This document shows, piece after piece, positions 1 through 12,700 of a stretch of 64,000 bases of DNA; the stretch's first letter is position 1, and each line of letters starts with the position of its first letter. The DNA lies in NCBI RefSeq assembly GCF_043290135.1, contig NC_134707.1:83470447-83534446 (forward strand), read 5' to 3'. This stretch comes from Rhipicephalus microplus (Eukaryota > Arthropoda > Arachnida > Ixodida > Ixodidae). A model generated the notes under the pieces. It was not told the DNA's origin, ran no database searches, and was given only the letters and a program-made list of their open reading frames with translations. The translations under genes and the position numbers were made by a program.

Positions 1-1470
1 AAGCCGGTAAAATGGTTTAGCTATCGTAGCTAACTGGGGCACGAACTTGCTGTAATAGTTGATAACGCCCAACAAAGATTGAAGCTGCTTCTTTGACTTC
101 GGCTCTGGTGCCTGAAGAAGTGCGTCCACTTTATCTGACAATGAGGCAATGCCTTCGGCGCCGATTTTGTGACCAAGGTAGTGAAGTTCGCTTCGGAAAA
201 ATGAGCACTTCTCTTTGTTTACCCTGACGCCTCGACTTTGAAGACGTTCTAGCAGCGCTTCGAGATTGACTAAGTGGTCCTCTGTTGTTTTTCCCGTTAC
301 CAAAATATCATGTAGGTAGCAGCAAACACCCTTGAAGCCCTTCAACATAGTGTCCATTATCTTTTGGAAAATCCCCGGCCCAATCCTGTTTTTCTTTTTC
401 TCTCTCTTTCTCTTCTCTTTCCTCTCTCTCTCATCTTTATGCCCCCTTCCCATTCCCCCAGCATAGGGTAGCAAACCAGGCGTGTGCCTGGTTAACCTCC
501 CTGTCTTCCCTCTTGTTGTTCATCCCCCCCCCCCCCCGGCGCGGAAGCGATTCCAAAAGGTTCTGTTGACAACGAACAATCCCTTGTGCGTATTCAAGGT
601 TAGGAATTGCTTTGACGCATCAGACATCACCACTTGCTGGTAAGCGCGGTTCAGGTCGATCTTTGAAAAAATGCGTGCCTCCGGAAAGAGCCGCGAACAA
701 GTCATCGACCTTCGGCAGCGGATAACGGGTGACGTCAAGGCACAGATTCACTGCCACCTTAAAATCGCCACAGAGGCGTATGCCGTCGTCTTTCTTGATA
801 ACGGGTACGACTGGCATGGCGTAATCTATGTGGCCACAGCTGTTATGATGCCCATTTTTTCCATCTTGGAAAGCTCAGCCTCTACCGTCTTTTGCAGCAC
901 GAACGGCACGTTTCTTGCTTTTAGAAACTTCGGTCCCTGATTAGGCTTGAAATGCAACTCGGCCTTTTCTTCGGTAATCATGCCTAGCACATCTTTAAAA
1001 AGAGAGTCGTACTTTGTGATTAAAGCGTGCAGCCTTTCTTCTAATCGACACGAAATGTGCAGCTCTGACCTTGGCAGATGGTGGACGTCCCATATTATGC
1101 TCCACTCCAGCCTGATTGCCTGAAGCCATTCCCGACCTAGCAATGGCGGTCCCTCCTGGTCGACGACGTATAAAGGCAGGCTCGCCGTGCTGCCGCTGTG
1201 CTGCACCTTGACCTGTAGGACACCTTTTAGGATCACCAGGGCTCCTATAGAGGTGCGCAACTTGACTTCTGTCGGCTCGAGTCTGGTTGATGAAAAAAAT
1301 TGGCGGTATTGTTTGAAAGGCATGACTGTGACGGCGGCACTAGTGTCTAGCTCCATAGAGACTGCCACATCATTTACTTTCATCGGTACCATGATAGGCT
1401 CTGTACTGGGAGCAGATACACCCTTTACGGCTACCACTTCTGAGTGGGATACCCCCGCTAATGTTTTCAC
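1..1470 (-). pseudogene. Ty3 pol fragment: protease and reverse transcriptase
   Basis: Bases 1470-826 are open for 214 codons: an aspartic protease with the flap-to-active-site segment MELDTSAAVTVMP (DTSA in place of the usual DTGA), then the RT linker and start of the fingers domain. RT continues in shifted frames: VPVIKKDDGIRLCGDF and RYPLPKVDDLFA at 817-620, then SKIDLNRAYQQV at 738-560. After the insertion at about 383-533 it resumes with IFQKIMDTMLKG and a connection region like LLGVINYYSKFV. The catalytic YxDD box is degenerate (YLHD). At least two frameshifts. Confidence 0.8.
383..535. repeat. Pyrimidine-rich dispersed repeat inserted in RT
   Basis: A CT-rich tract is followed by 'agggtagcaaaccagg', 'ggttaacctccctgtctt' and a run of 16 C. 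It interrupts the RT reading frame between NRF and the GIFQK segment. Similar blocks (CT tract, gggtag-caaacc, ggttaacc-ccctgtct) occur at about 15545-15665 and 32325-32430. It looks like the tail of a short non-autonomous retroelement. No clear target duplication was seen. Confidence 0.55.
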
Positions 1471-1488
1471 AGGGCTCTTGATGGGGCG

Positions 1489-2248
1489 TTACCCACGCGA
1501 CGTGCCGGAGGCGCTATGGCAGACTGGTTGAAGGTGCCCCCTTTTGTTGCACTTATAGCATTTGTCATATAAGTGGGGACACGCTTTGCCGAAATGTTTT
1601 GGCGACCCGCAGCGAAAACATGCCTGCGACTGGACACTGGAAGCCGTCTCTACTTTATGCATGGCGTTGGCTGCAGACACACCCGTGCGGGCTTCAGCAG
1701 TGCTTTTAGTTGCCACCTCCATAGCCAGAGCGCGCTCTAACGCTCTCTGAAACATGAGCTTGCTGTCCTCAGTGAACAACACTTGCTACATATCCTCTCT
1801 TAACAAACCGCACATGAAGCGATCCCGGAGGGATTCTTCTAACGAGCTTCCAAAATCACAGCTTCGTGCTAGCTTCCGTAGCTCGGCAACGTAATCAGAA
1901 ATGAACTCGCCTTCGACTTGCTGCCTCCTGTGGAACTTCGCTCGCTTGCTCGCCTATCACCGAAGGTTTCGGCGACAGATGGTCCCCCAGGGTCTTCTTC
2001 AGTACCTCAAAGCTCTTCGTTGAAGGCAGCTCCGGGGCGACCAGTGATTTCAGACGACTGTAGGTTCTGCGACCGATGATGCTCAGGAATGCATCTACTC
2101 TGTCACTTTAAGGAACACGGTTGACGATTAGAAACGACGTTAGCCGCTCTTCGTACGACGCCCAATCATTCGTGGAAACGTCGAATGGTTCCATCTGGCC
2201 AAGCTGAGCAGCGAACTGCGTCGAACCTGCACTCGCTTCTTCATTCAT
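1489..2248 (-). pseudogene. Ty3 gag with two CCHC zinc knuckles, broken
   Basis: The gag polyprotein packages element RNA. It begins at ATG 2246-2248 with MNEEASAGSTQFAAQLGQ, a usual tick Ty3 gag start. A TAA interrupts the frame after about 46 codons, and the frame shifts further on. The last part (1489-1782) is open and has two knuckles, CFRCGSPKHFGKACP and CYKCNKRGHLQPVCH, both C-x2-C-x4-H-x4-C. Non-functional. Confidence 0.8.
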
Positions 2249-2375
2249 ATCTGTCAGCGATAACAAAATTGCAGCACTCTTCAATCGTCGATACTGAACA
2301 GAGGCTGAATGCCGAGAACACTTGCCTTCCTTGACGCTGTGCTACTCTTCATGATCCCATCCTCGTTGCCAAGTG

Positions 2376-2499
2376 TTACGTTTTGCAACAGACGTGCCGA
2401 AAGAACCAGGCAAGTTCCGACATTTATTGACCCATGCTTTGTGGTTTCGTGGCTCGGGCAAGAAGAGGTGCGCAAGCAAGCGGCACTCTGCTTTTAACA
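2376..2499 (-). repeat. LTR of the left Ty3 element, with adjacent primer-binding site
   Basis: On the minus strand a 124-bp segment begins TGTTAAAAG, carries AATAAA and ends CGTAACA: the TG...CA form of an LTR with short inverted ends. Two bases further on is TGGCAACGAGGAT (plus 2361-2373), a tRNA-type primer-binding site, and gag starts at 2248. The matching 3' LTR is outside the window, so this rests on structure only. Confidence 0.7.
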
Positions 2500-3683
2500 C
2501 CTAGTGGCGCGTGCACACTTCGCAGAGTGCTCTTATCAATGGAGCGCAAGCCGACAGAACACCAATGATGTACGAGTATTTGGTTTTTCTGTATTTGCCA
2601 TAGCTGCGTTGGTGCTACACGAAAAGCGTTCTTCTGCTAAGAACAGACAACAGAAGAATACGGCTTTCAAATGAGACAAAAATGGCCGTGCAACTGGGCG
2701 TGGTTCTGAGGCGCCGCAGTGTCAAATATAACCACTTTTGAAGTGGTTGCGCGAGTGGAAATGGTCACAAAACTGACTTTGAGACCGAATTACTCGACGA
2801 ATACGCATTACATGGCAATAGCATTTTCGGAACATCTTCTTTAGACCCTATATATTATTTTAAAGATACATTAAAAAATCGATTTTTTGGAAATTTTTCG
2901 GCCTTTCAGACCCGTGAGCGTCTCTTATTAAATGCCATGTTCAATAAACATACTTTATAAGGCAGTCGTATATATCAAATTACTGCTTTAATAGAAATTC
3001 TTTTCCCTCCCGCTGACTTCATTATAACAAGGTTTTAGTGTATCTCTGTTCGTTACATCCAGTTTAGAGCGTAACAGCTGAAACCCACACCTAACAACCA
3101 ACTGCTTCACTTTCTTTATTAGAACATAATATCAAGTGCCTTGTATTTAGGCTAAGTAAATCTGAGACATTCATAGACAATGCATCGTAATTGGTGGCTG
3201 AAGAGGTGGGGTTATGGGCGAGTCCATATACATCGAACTACTCTGATATAATCAACGCTTTTTGCGGCACTTTTGAGTTCATTATTAACGGGTTCGACTG
3301 CATGCTATTCTAACTATTCGACTTGAAAAAATTCGACCAATCACTTTTCGTTTTAAATCCATTTCAGTCCTGTAATGTACTACATCCCACAATTCAACCC
3401 CCAATAATTGAAGGCAATTTAGTGCTGTTCCTTTCTCAATCACCCCAGCCAAACAACCATCTTTTTGAGCTACCGAGCAAGCATAACTAGATGCCTAAGC
3501 AGAAATGTTCTTTTTTTTTTCTGGGGGGCACCATCTTCATGTGCCATGGTGGACGGGCAGGCAGATGTGCTCGAGTGCGATATTGTGCTCTGTATGCCAT
3601 GGGAAAAAAATGAAGTTTAAGAGAAGGGAGGCATGGGCCCGGTGTGCCATCTCTTGGCTATGCAACTGAGCAGATCAACATAC
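2500..3683. other. Non-coding stretch with repeat fragments
   Basis: No coding region is supported. At 2870-2900 there is an AT-rich 'aaaaaatcgattttttgg' block like the subterminal sequence of the Mutator-like element at 9342. At about 3015-3045 lies an end resembling the ATATAAC short-element family. At about 3105-3225 there is a diverged copy of the sequence at 32465-32585. The rest looks like ordinary intergenic or intron DNA. Confidence 0.4.
3105..3225. repeat. Diverged dispersed repeat (partner at 32465-32585)
   Basis: Segments such as cttcactttctt, gcgtgccttg-type blocks and 'caatgcatcgtaatt' line up in order with 'cttcattttctt', 'agcgccttgg' and 'cagtgcatcataatt' at 32465-32585. Identity is moderate, judged by eye. 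Confidence 0.45.
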
Positions 3684-3764
3684 CTGAACCAAAGTCTGAG
3701 TAGTCAACATCAATCACATAGGCACTTGGGAAGATCCCTGTGGCTCCGGTCCTCAGGTTGACAC
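3684..3764 (-). CDS. JIP1: JIP1 exon with second part of SH3 domain
   Basis: This is 81 bp: acceptor tttatgcag at 3765-3773, donor gtatgt. Two bases complete the glycine codon begun in the previous exon. The rest reads [19 protein letters not shown] followed by DYSDFGS, the C-terminal half of the SH3 domain with its conserved GIFPS..Y motif. It leaves one base for a next exon, which lies left of the window: bases 1-3683 contain no further JIP1-like exon. Confidence 0.95.
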
Positions 3765-6700
3765 CTGCATAAATGCAAAACAACAGGTCAGTATAAACAC
3801 CCCCCTATTACAGTTGTGTATGTACAGAGAAGACCAAAGTGAAGAGTGGGAAAAGTAAAAATGTTAATGTTAAAACGAAAAACAGTGACTTTTGTCAGCA
3901 CGAAAGACAACAAATGATCCGTGTCTGCGTGTGAACGTCAACGATGATGTGGGGATTCAGCGGACACCAGGTAGTGGGCCTCTGGCTTGACTCGAGAACA
4001 AAAAAGACAATCTTGCGGCTCAGCTGTTGAGAACACGCTGCTTTCGCTGCCTCAAGGCATACTTGTGCTTTTTTCGCGTTGTACTGCGACACTGGTGGAG
4101 GTGCTGGCCCGCGACCCCGCCTGATGCTCCACACTCCCACGGGGAGTCGTTCATCCAGCCCAGAAGCACTTGTCGACACTCCCGTGCATCGCTTCAGTCG
4201 TCGCTTGCGAAGCCTCCCTCCAGAGTTCACCCCATCGCAGGAACACTCTACAAGGCACCGCTCACATCTACCAATGGCCGCTGCCAGTCCACAACAGTTA
4301 CTACGAGACAGTAGTCTGCCAACCCCATCTCAGGTAACCTTTTTTTCACCGCTGGTGCCTGATCACTTTGATGGCGGAGCACATGAAGACGTCAAAGACT
4401 GGCTTGATCACTATGAACGTGTTGCCAACACCAACCAGTGGTCTCTTAAACAAAAGCTTTCCCGCACCTATTTCTATCTCGACGACAGTGCTCGTACTTG
4501 GTACGAGAACAGAGAAGGCAGTTTGTCAACATAGAGTGACTTTAATAGAGGGATAATTGACACATTTGCCAATGTCGACCGGCGCGAATGTGCGCAACAT
4601 TTACTCGAGCTATGGGTTCGGAAATCCAATGAAACGGTCGCAATGTTCGCTGAGGACATGGCCCGTCTCTTCCGTAAAGCTGACCCGCACATGACCGACG
4701 ACAAAAAGTTACGCTACCTCATGCGTGGCGTTAAAGAGCAATTGTTCGCCGGACTTTTGCGGAACCCGCCAACCACCGTGACAGACTTCACCAAAGAAGC
4801 TACGGCTATCGAGCAAGCGCTTCACCTAAGATGCCGACAATACGATTACTTGTCCAGCAGCACCCACATTTATGTCGCCGCTACGACATCTGACAATCAA
4901 AGCTCGTTACTCGATTTAATACAAGAGATTGTTCGCGAAGAGCTGCTGAAGCTGCGGACTCTGGTCACGGAACCACCCACGGCGTCTGTCGCTGAAGTCG
5001 TCCGCAAGAAATACGCCAAGCGTTTTCAGCAGCTTATCCTACTCACGATCAGCCGCGCTTCGCCGCCCGCCGCCCATTGCGCCATCGTACCGCCACAGTC
5101 GGCAGCCGTTCCTTGGTCGCTACTGCAAGAACAGACACCGCGGCGCCCTGCCGTCATGCCGCCGTACGAAATGCTGCCGTACGAAGAGCCGTCTCCCAAC
5201 GAGACACGGCATTTGCAACATTACGAGCCATTGCGGCGTCTACAGCTTCGGAAGACAGACGTCTGGTGCACCATAGATAGACGTCCACTTTGTTTTACCT
5301 GCGGAGGTGTGGGCCACATTTCCCGTCATTGCTGGCACCGCATCGATACGTTTCGACCTCTTCGGCAATGGTCTGACGATCGACGCGCCAACGACGACTA
5401 CCCACCACGCCGGGAGGCTGATTCTCAATGACCTTCCTTGTCTCAGTTCCATTTTGACAACCGCCGTGCCAACAATGATGACAGTGAGCCTGATTACCAG
5501 CCAGGTATGGTACGTCGACCACGCTCTCCGTCTCCGGCATATTCGCCTTCGTCGCGCCATCGCACTACAGCTGACGCCAGCAGAAGGAGGTCCACGCTGG
5601 GGAAACGAAGGCGGCGACCTCCGGGGGTGAGGTTGCAGGCCGCCAGGGCGATGAAAAAAGGCCCACGTTACTTTTACCACAGGACGTCGTAAAGCCGACT
5701 AGTTGTAACGCTGCCGAAACTGTGACCACAGATCTTACCGTTTTTGTAGACGGACAGCAAGCAACAGACTTAGTTGACACTGGTGCCGACTTTTCCATCA
5801 TAAGTGAAAACCTTGCCGTGCGCCTCAAAAAAGTGAAGACTATGTGGATGGGACCTCTCCTGAGAACAGCAGGCGGCCAGCTCTTGATGCCTGTCGGAAG
5901 GTGTACAGCAAGACTCAGCATCGATGGCTCTTCTTTCGTGGCGAGGTTCGTCATTCTCACCTCATGTTGCAAGAACCTGATCATAGGGATGGACTTCTTA
6001 AGAGAATATGGTGCCGTCATCAACATCCCGGACCGTTCAATTACGTTCCGCAACAGCCCTGGTTTAGTTGACTGTTCAGACGCAATACGTAACACTTTAC
6101 GTATAACTGATGATAATGTGGTCGTCCCGCCACGGTCATGCACTCTTGTTTCGGTGGAAGGGCACGAAGCATTTGATGGCGAAGGCATTGCCAACCAAAT
6201 TGGCTCGCTGCTATTTAGCCATGGCATTTCGGTCGCACGAGGTATTGTCCGTCTCACTGGTGGGAACACGAATTTACTTCTGACCAACTTCAGTACTGAG
6301 CGCCGGCACCTTCCGAAAGGCACAGCTATCGCTTCGTACGACAATATCGCAGAAATGCGAGGCAGTTCATGTTTATCGGTATTAGACGAAGCGCCTAATC
6401 AAAAACCAGAACCCGTTCTCGACGTTGGCCCCACTCTGTCAAAGGACGACCGACAGAAACTTCTTCAGCTGCTAGCCGAATTCCGCCCCTGCTTTTCATC
6501 GACCTCACGAGTTGGTCGACCACCTTTGAGAAAGCATCGAATAATCACCGAGAACACGGCGAGACCTATTCACCAGAACCCTTATCCAGTAGCTTATCCT
6601 GTAGCTTATCCTATAGCCATACAACAAGTCGGGAAAATGCTTGAAGATGATGTCATTCAACTGTCACAGAGCCCCTGGGCATCGCCTGTAGTGCTAGTAA

Positions 6701-9700
6701 AGAAAAAGGACGGCATGCTGCGTTTTTGCGTGGACTACATGAAGCTGAATTAGGTGACCAGAAAGATGTGTACCCGCTCCCACGTATTGATTACTCCCTT
6801 GACAGACTTCGGCACGCTCCCTACTTTTCTTCCATGGACTTGAGGAGTGGGTACTGGCAGATCGACGTAGACCCAAGAGACCGAGAGAAAACCGCTTTTG
6901 TGACGCCAGATGGTTTATACGAATTTAAAGTCTTGCCTTTCGGTTTGTGCTCCGCGCCCGCGACATTTCAAAGGCTTATGGACACGGTACTTTCGGAATT
7001 GAAGTGGAAGACGTGCCTAGTCTATCTGGACGACGTTGTAGTGTTTTCAACCACTTTTGACGAGCATCTTAAAAGGCTGGAAGTTGTTTTACGTGCCATA
7101 CGGTCTGCGGGCCTAACATTGAAACCAGAAAATTGTCATTTCTGTTTCCACGAACTTCAGTTTCTCGGTCACGTCGTCAGTAACGCAGGCGTCCGGCCCG
7201 ATCCTGGAAAAATTGCTGCTGTCGCACAGTTCCCAGTACCCCCTAATAAGAAGGCTGTCACGACGCTTCCTGGGACTTTGTGCCTATTATCGCCGGTTTA
7301 TCGCAGACTTTGCCCGCATCGCGTCGCCACTAACTCAACTCACAAGAGAGAGTGGAACGAAGAACAGGAGGCTGCCTTTAATGACCTGCATCAACATCTT
7401 CAAACGCCCCCGGTGCTTGCCCACTCCGACGGAGAAGCCCCGACGATGCTTCACACAGACGCTAGCAATGTTGGTCTGGGAGCTGTGCTTATGCAGCAGC
7501 AAGAGGGCACAGAAAGGGTAATCGCTTACGCAAGCAGAACGGTAACACGCGCTGAGGATAATAACTCGCCAACTGAGAAGGAATGTCTCGCCGTGGTATG
7601 GGCGGTTTTAAAATTTCGCCCGTATTTATATGGCAACCCCTTCAAAGTAATTAGCGACCACCACTCACTGTGCTGGTTAACAAGTCTAAAAGACCCTACC
7701 GGGCGATTAGCCCGTTGGAGTCTCCGACTGCAAGAATTCAATATGGTAGTCGTACATAAGTCAGGCAAGCGACATATGGACGCTGACTGTCTGTCCAGTT
7801 CACCCATTGAGTCGGCAACCCTACCTGAAGAAGAGGAAACGGCATTTCTCGGTGTCCTCGACACGACCGCCATTGCGCAGCAACAACGTGGCGACGCTGA
7901 GTTGCTTGGCCTAATTAACTACTTGGATGGCAGATCTCAGAAGGCGCCAAGAGTTCTCGCAAGAGTGTTGTCATCGTTTTGTTTACGGGACGGAGTACTC
8001 TGCAAAAGAAACTTTTCGCCGACAGGATCCACCTATCTGCTCGTCATCCCAGCAGCCCTTCGTACCGAAGTACTCAAAGCATGCCACAACGAGGTGAGCT
8101 CTGGCCATTTGGGTTACACGAGAACGTTGGCCAGAATACAGCAAAGGTATTACTGGCCGAGACTAACCGCAGCTGTGAAGCACCACGTCCGTACCTGTCT
8201 CGACTGCCAGCGACGCAAATCACCACCGACTAAACCAGCTGGCCTCCTGCAACCCGTGCAGGTCCCAACAGCTCCATTCTACCAGATCGGCATGGACATT
8301 TTGGGCGCACTTCCTGGTGTCCGCTAAATCCCCACATCATTGTTGTCGTTCACACACAGACACGAGTCAATATATGTCATAATGATTGGCCATCTTCTTC
8401 AAATGGTGCGACACAGCATGCAGGTATGGGATATCAACGAACTTTTTTCGCCGATCAGAGGCCACACCCACAGCGTCGAAGTCTTCTTTTTGTTCCCTTT
8501 TCAGGCGATGGAACTGTCGCTGTGAAGTGTCATAGCTAAAGCAAGGACCAGGCACGGTTTACCGCACTTGGTCTTTGCCTCCATTAGCTTGCTTCTGCTT
8601 GAACCTTAAATACTAGGCTTGTGCAAATATTTGAATGCTTCGATTATTCTAATGACAATATAGTATTTTGAAATCTTGAAAATCAGTAAAAATCATTGAA
8701 AATTTTAAACTATTCTAAACAAACAAATAAATACGCATTATACCGCATGTAACGACCTAAAAAGGTGGTTTCACTGCAGTAATTAGGTGCCAAGCAGTGG
8801 GAACACACATTCAGAAGCAATCCTTACTGCCGCGAAGTTCACGTCAAAGTTAGACAATGGTATTATCCTAACATTCTAGTCATTTTCAAGTCTAACAAAA
8901 TCTTGTTATATTGACTTATATGCTCTAGGCATAGCAAATTTTACAACTTGGCATATTTTGCAGGCTATCGCTTGCATTCTAATGAAAGTCAAATTGTGCT
9001 ACTGTACAAAGTTGTTTCCACTACCTTTGATGCCAAAAAATGGCAATTGCATGGGCCTCATTTAGAGTTTTAAAAAATATTGTGCCGGTTATATTGCAGG
9101 CAACTAATCAAATCACCCTATGGCAGCTTAAAACTACAGTTGAGCACATTGCGCATCGCCTGCAAACCGCCCGGCCAAGCTCGTCGGCGCAGTGGCCACG
9201 TGTCGGCCCTCAAAATGCGAGACTAAACACGTTGTGCGCCGATGTGTCGTCACTGAGCCTAAGCATAACAGAATATCGTGCATCATCATCCAATGCCACC
9301 ACCTAGCATATAGCGTGCCAACTTCTCGGGCTCTGGGGCCGAGCTTGAGGGGGGACGTGGCTTTGGGATCACGAAAAATGGCAAAAAAATCGATTTTTTG
9401 AAACTCAAGTTTTCAGTTTCTGGAACCCTTTTTCTATCTGGTTCCAAAATATCTACACTGAAAACCGCACAGAAGTGCTTCGGAAAATTCATTTCACCCA
9501 CCTAGGTAGCAAAAATTTTTCTGGAAATGGCGAGAAAACGGCGATTTTCAAAAAATTATAGCTTCGCGATGCTTGGGCCGGGAGCCGGCTTCTTAGGCTC
9601 ATCGGAAAGAGCATTTCTCCGTGTTTAACTTTCCCGCCTCAGCTGACTCCTCCCTTTAACAACAAGCGAGCAAAAAGCAAATGTTTCAAGGTCGTTTTGC

Positions 9701-12700
9701 GGCCCTTGATTGGCCGTGGCCGCCATGTTGCCTCAGCTCGCCTCGCCATTGGCCCGATGCTCGCTCCGGGAGATCGTCGTCTGCTGCTTGTGCGTCGCGA
9801 GGCCATGGCTCTCGAAAATCGCCACTTAGTGACATGTGCACGGCTTGATAATCACTTAAGATATAACTACGCTTTAGTTACGAGCAGTAAGCGGATGCGC
9901 GATCAGGTTACTACGAGCGTCAGCGCGGTCTACGAGCGCCGCGCGTCATTGGAGTCGTCTTTAGCCCTAACTCCGCCGACTGCGGGCAGGAACGACACGC
10001 TAGTGCATTCGTGGCGACGTGCTTCTTCGCAAGCAACGAAGCTGTAAGCGGCGGCACTATCTGATTACTACGAGTGGCCGCACCGGATGCACGATCAGAT
10101 TACTACGAGCGGGCGCGCGGCAGTCTACGAGTGCGGCGCGTCATCGGAGTCGGCTTTAGGCCTAACTCCGCTGACAGCGAGACTGCGGGCAGGAACGCAA
10201 GCGCACTCTTGGTGACGTGCTTCTTCGCAAGGAATGTACCACATCACTCGCTAGCTCCTCTGAATATTGTACGGGCATTTTACGCATCGGCAGCGTACAA
10301 CACAGTTAAGCTCGTCACCCCCCCCCCCCCCCCCTTCACTGCCAAGGATCGCTCGGAACAGCGGCTAGCAGTTTCGCGCGTCGTCATTCGAAAATGCGAT
10401 GCCAAGTGCAGTGCGTGCCGATTTTTTGTCTTCTTAGTTACACATTTCGCGCATCGTCATGCCGGCAAGTGCATTACGCGCCAGCTGCACTGTCCACGCG
10501 GCTGCGCACCCCACGGTCATATGGAGTGCTGTCAATAAGCTTTTGTGATGCGATTCACACGTGCTTGGAGCCGTGCTTGATATCGCCACGAACGTCTATG
10601 AATGTTCCGAGGTTAATGAATTGCTGTAGATTAGAGTTTCCGCGACCGGCTGTAAGATGATACATTTCACGGCTAGAGCGGCGAAAGAGCATGTGTGAAT
10701 CAGGGGCACGAATTTTTATATGCCAGTTTCGTGTCATTAATTATACTGCTAGAAATTCCCGTGCCACCAGTCTTCTGCCCATAACTTTGTTATTTAGAAA
10801 GAAGGCATAGGCCGTCATGGTGTTATCCATTTTTCTGATGCAATAAACTTTTCTCCAAATAAAAAAAAGTTCAGTGAATATTTGTAATCAAGTACTTAAT
10901 TACGCTAATTACAACTTCAGCACACACAAAAAAGTATGTGTAATAATTTCAGTATATGGTTTTATTCCATTACAATCTTTTCTGTCATACCTATCACACC
11001 ACTCCTTCATACAAAGAACTTGGTTTGAAATCCATACTTGTTCTTTGTAACTCATAAAAAGGAGTAAATCATGAAAAGAAGTCAAATATCACAAGACAAA
11101 CCTGAGATCACAATTTTTAGGTGTCTTAGAGACGTAAAGAAAAGTTGAAACTTTAAACGCAGCTTTCTCAATACTGTTTTTTTTTTTTTTGACATTATGC
11201 TCAGCCCCTCCACATGGTTCAATGAAGAAAGAATTTGTTTCTCGTAAAGTATTCGTGGTATCGCTTCAAACTTTTTATGGAAGCACTGTGAGGTTATTCT
11301 TAGTGTCTGTGCCAATTTTCATCAATATCCAACGAGAAACAAAAAAGCTCATTGAAAAAAGCCTGTCGAAAACTTTGACAGGCTTTTTCTCACAAATGTG
11401 TTTTGGACATTGTGCATTGCTCGTGGGAAGAGTAGCACGAGAATGACTGGACCGATTTTGATTGTTTTTTTTTTCCCTGAATCCCTGAACACTGCTTGTG
11501 GGTACAGCAATCTTCAATTTCCGTTTTGTGGCCCTGTTATTTTTCTAGACGATGATTTGTCCGTGCCATTGTTTCTGACAATGTGTGTCAGCAGCCATGA
11601 TGATCTCTAAAAAAAAAAAAATAGTACTTACTAAAAAATTCCGAGAGTGTCATACCCTGTAGCTTTCTTTTGAGTAAAGATCAACACCATTCGCAGCTTC
11701 CTGGCATGTTTTGTTGCAGCGCTAGGCTTTCCACGAGCAGACCATGTAATTGGATCGTGTAGCATTATGCAACTTGACAACTACTGAAGCTATCATGATG
11801 AAACTGCATATTTCCCTATTCTAGACACTTACGAGTATGCATGCCAAATTTCATTGCTGTAGGTCAAAAAATAAAAAAGTTTTTTTTCAATGCCACCTCC
11901 CCCCTTAATAAGGTCAAATAAGGTACTGCTGATGAAATATTAGGCAGCCTTGGAGCCTTGCTTAGTATCCCCACCAGCTGTTGTGAATCTTCTGAAATAA
12001 TGAAAGCCTCGCAGATTACACCGTCCGTTAGCGGGTGAATGACTAACTATATCACAGGCGAGGTTTACAAGTGATCTTGAGTCAAGCAGAAACATTAGAA
12101 TACATCTGCCCACCTTGCGACTAAAATAAGGTGCTCGAATGCCCATTCCAATGTCTTGGCCATAACAGCCTGTTCTTTGGGAGGGCGGGATAGACTGTCA
12201 TTCAAAGGGCCATTCATTCTTAGTATCCAATAAATATGATTCAAAGATCAAATGCAATCAAGAGTGCTTATTACATCAATGATAGCATCAATACAAAAAA
12301 GTTTGCAGATTGTAACAGTATATGGCCCAATCAGATTTTAATGTCTTATTTTTTGTCATGTTGATTACACCACTTCGTACAAAAAACTTAATTTAAAATC
12401 CATGCGCTATGTTCTTTGTAGTCAGAAAAGGATTTTAAGGGGGGAGGCTACCCTGGAGACCGAACTTATTTATTTTTTAAGATATCTGGATGAAACTTTC
12501 AGGGGTTGTTCACTACAATAAAACTAGCACAACTGCTAAGTTTCACGAAGCTGTGTTTCTTAGTTCCAGAGTTATTGAGGTTTAACTGGGTGCTTCACAT
12601 GGGTGCCTGAGGAAGAGTCGTGAGAAATCCCAGGACATAGTAGAAAGCCGAAATTCATTGTGGTCGTTCCTTGATAGCTATCCCAGGGCACTACAAAGCC

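Larger units (their letters stand above)
1..2499 (-). mobile_element. Ty3/gypsy retrotransposon, 5' part, degenerate
   Basis: Read on the minus strand the order is LTR (2376-2499), primer-binding site, gag (2248 to 1489), protease, reverse transcriptase, then the window edge. Several frame breaks, a nonsense codon early in gag and an unrelated pyrimidine-rich insertion in the RT show it is dead. The remaining pol and the 3' LTR are off the left end. It lies downstream of the last visible JIP1 exon, in the same orientation as that gene. Confidence 0.85.
3917..8370 (+). mobile_element. Ty3/gypsy retrotransposon fragment lacking integrase core and LTRs
   Basis: Gag, protease, RT, RNase H and the zinc-binding start of integrase follow in order on the plus strand. 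Coding sequence fades at about 8368, just inside the integrase core. No LTR pair was found. Instead, the first 55-60 bases (about 3917-3976) are an inverted, about 90% identical copy of the last integrase bases (about 8312-8368). The fragment sits between JIP1 SH3 exons, antisense to that gene. Confidence 0.85.

Noticed and set aside
1187..1531. Plus-strand ORF of 114 codons
   Set aside because: It is the shadow of the Ty3 protease coding sequence on the minus strand.
9697..10538. Plus-strand ORFs of 116 and 154 codons in the GC-rich block
   Set aside because: They run through an imperfect tandem repeat and a C run, have no recognisable motif, and lie inside a transposon.
11356..11388. Perfect 12-bp stem with T run, like a rho-independent terminator
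   Set aside because: The window is eukaryotic and the hairpin lies inside transposon DNA with no gene ending there, so a terminator call has no basis.
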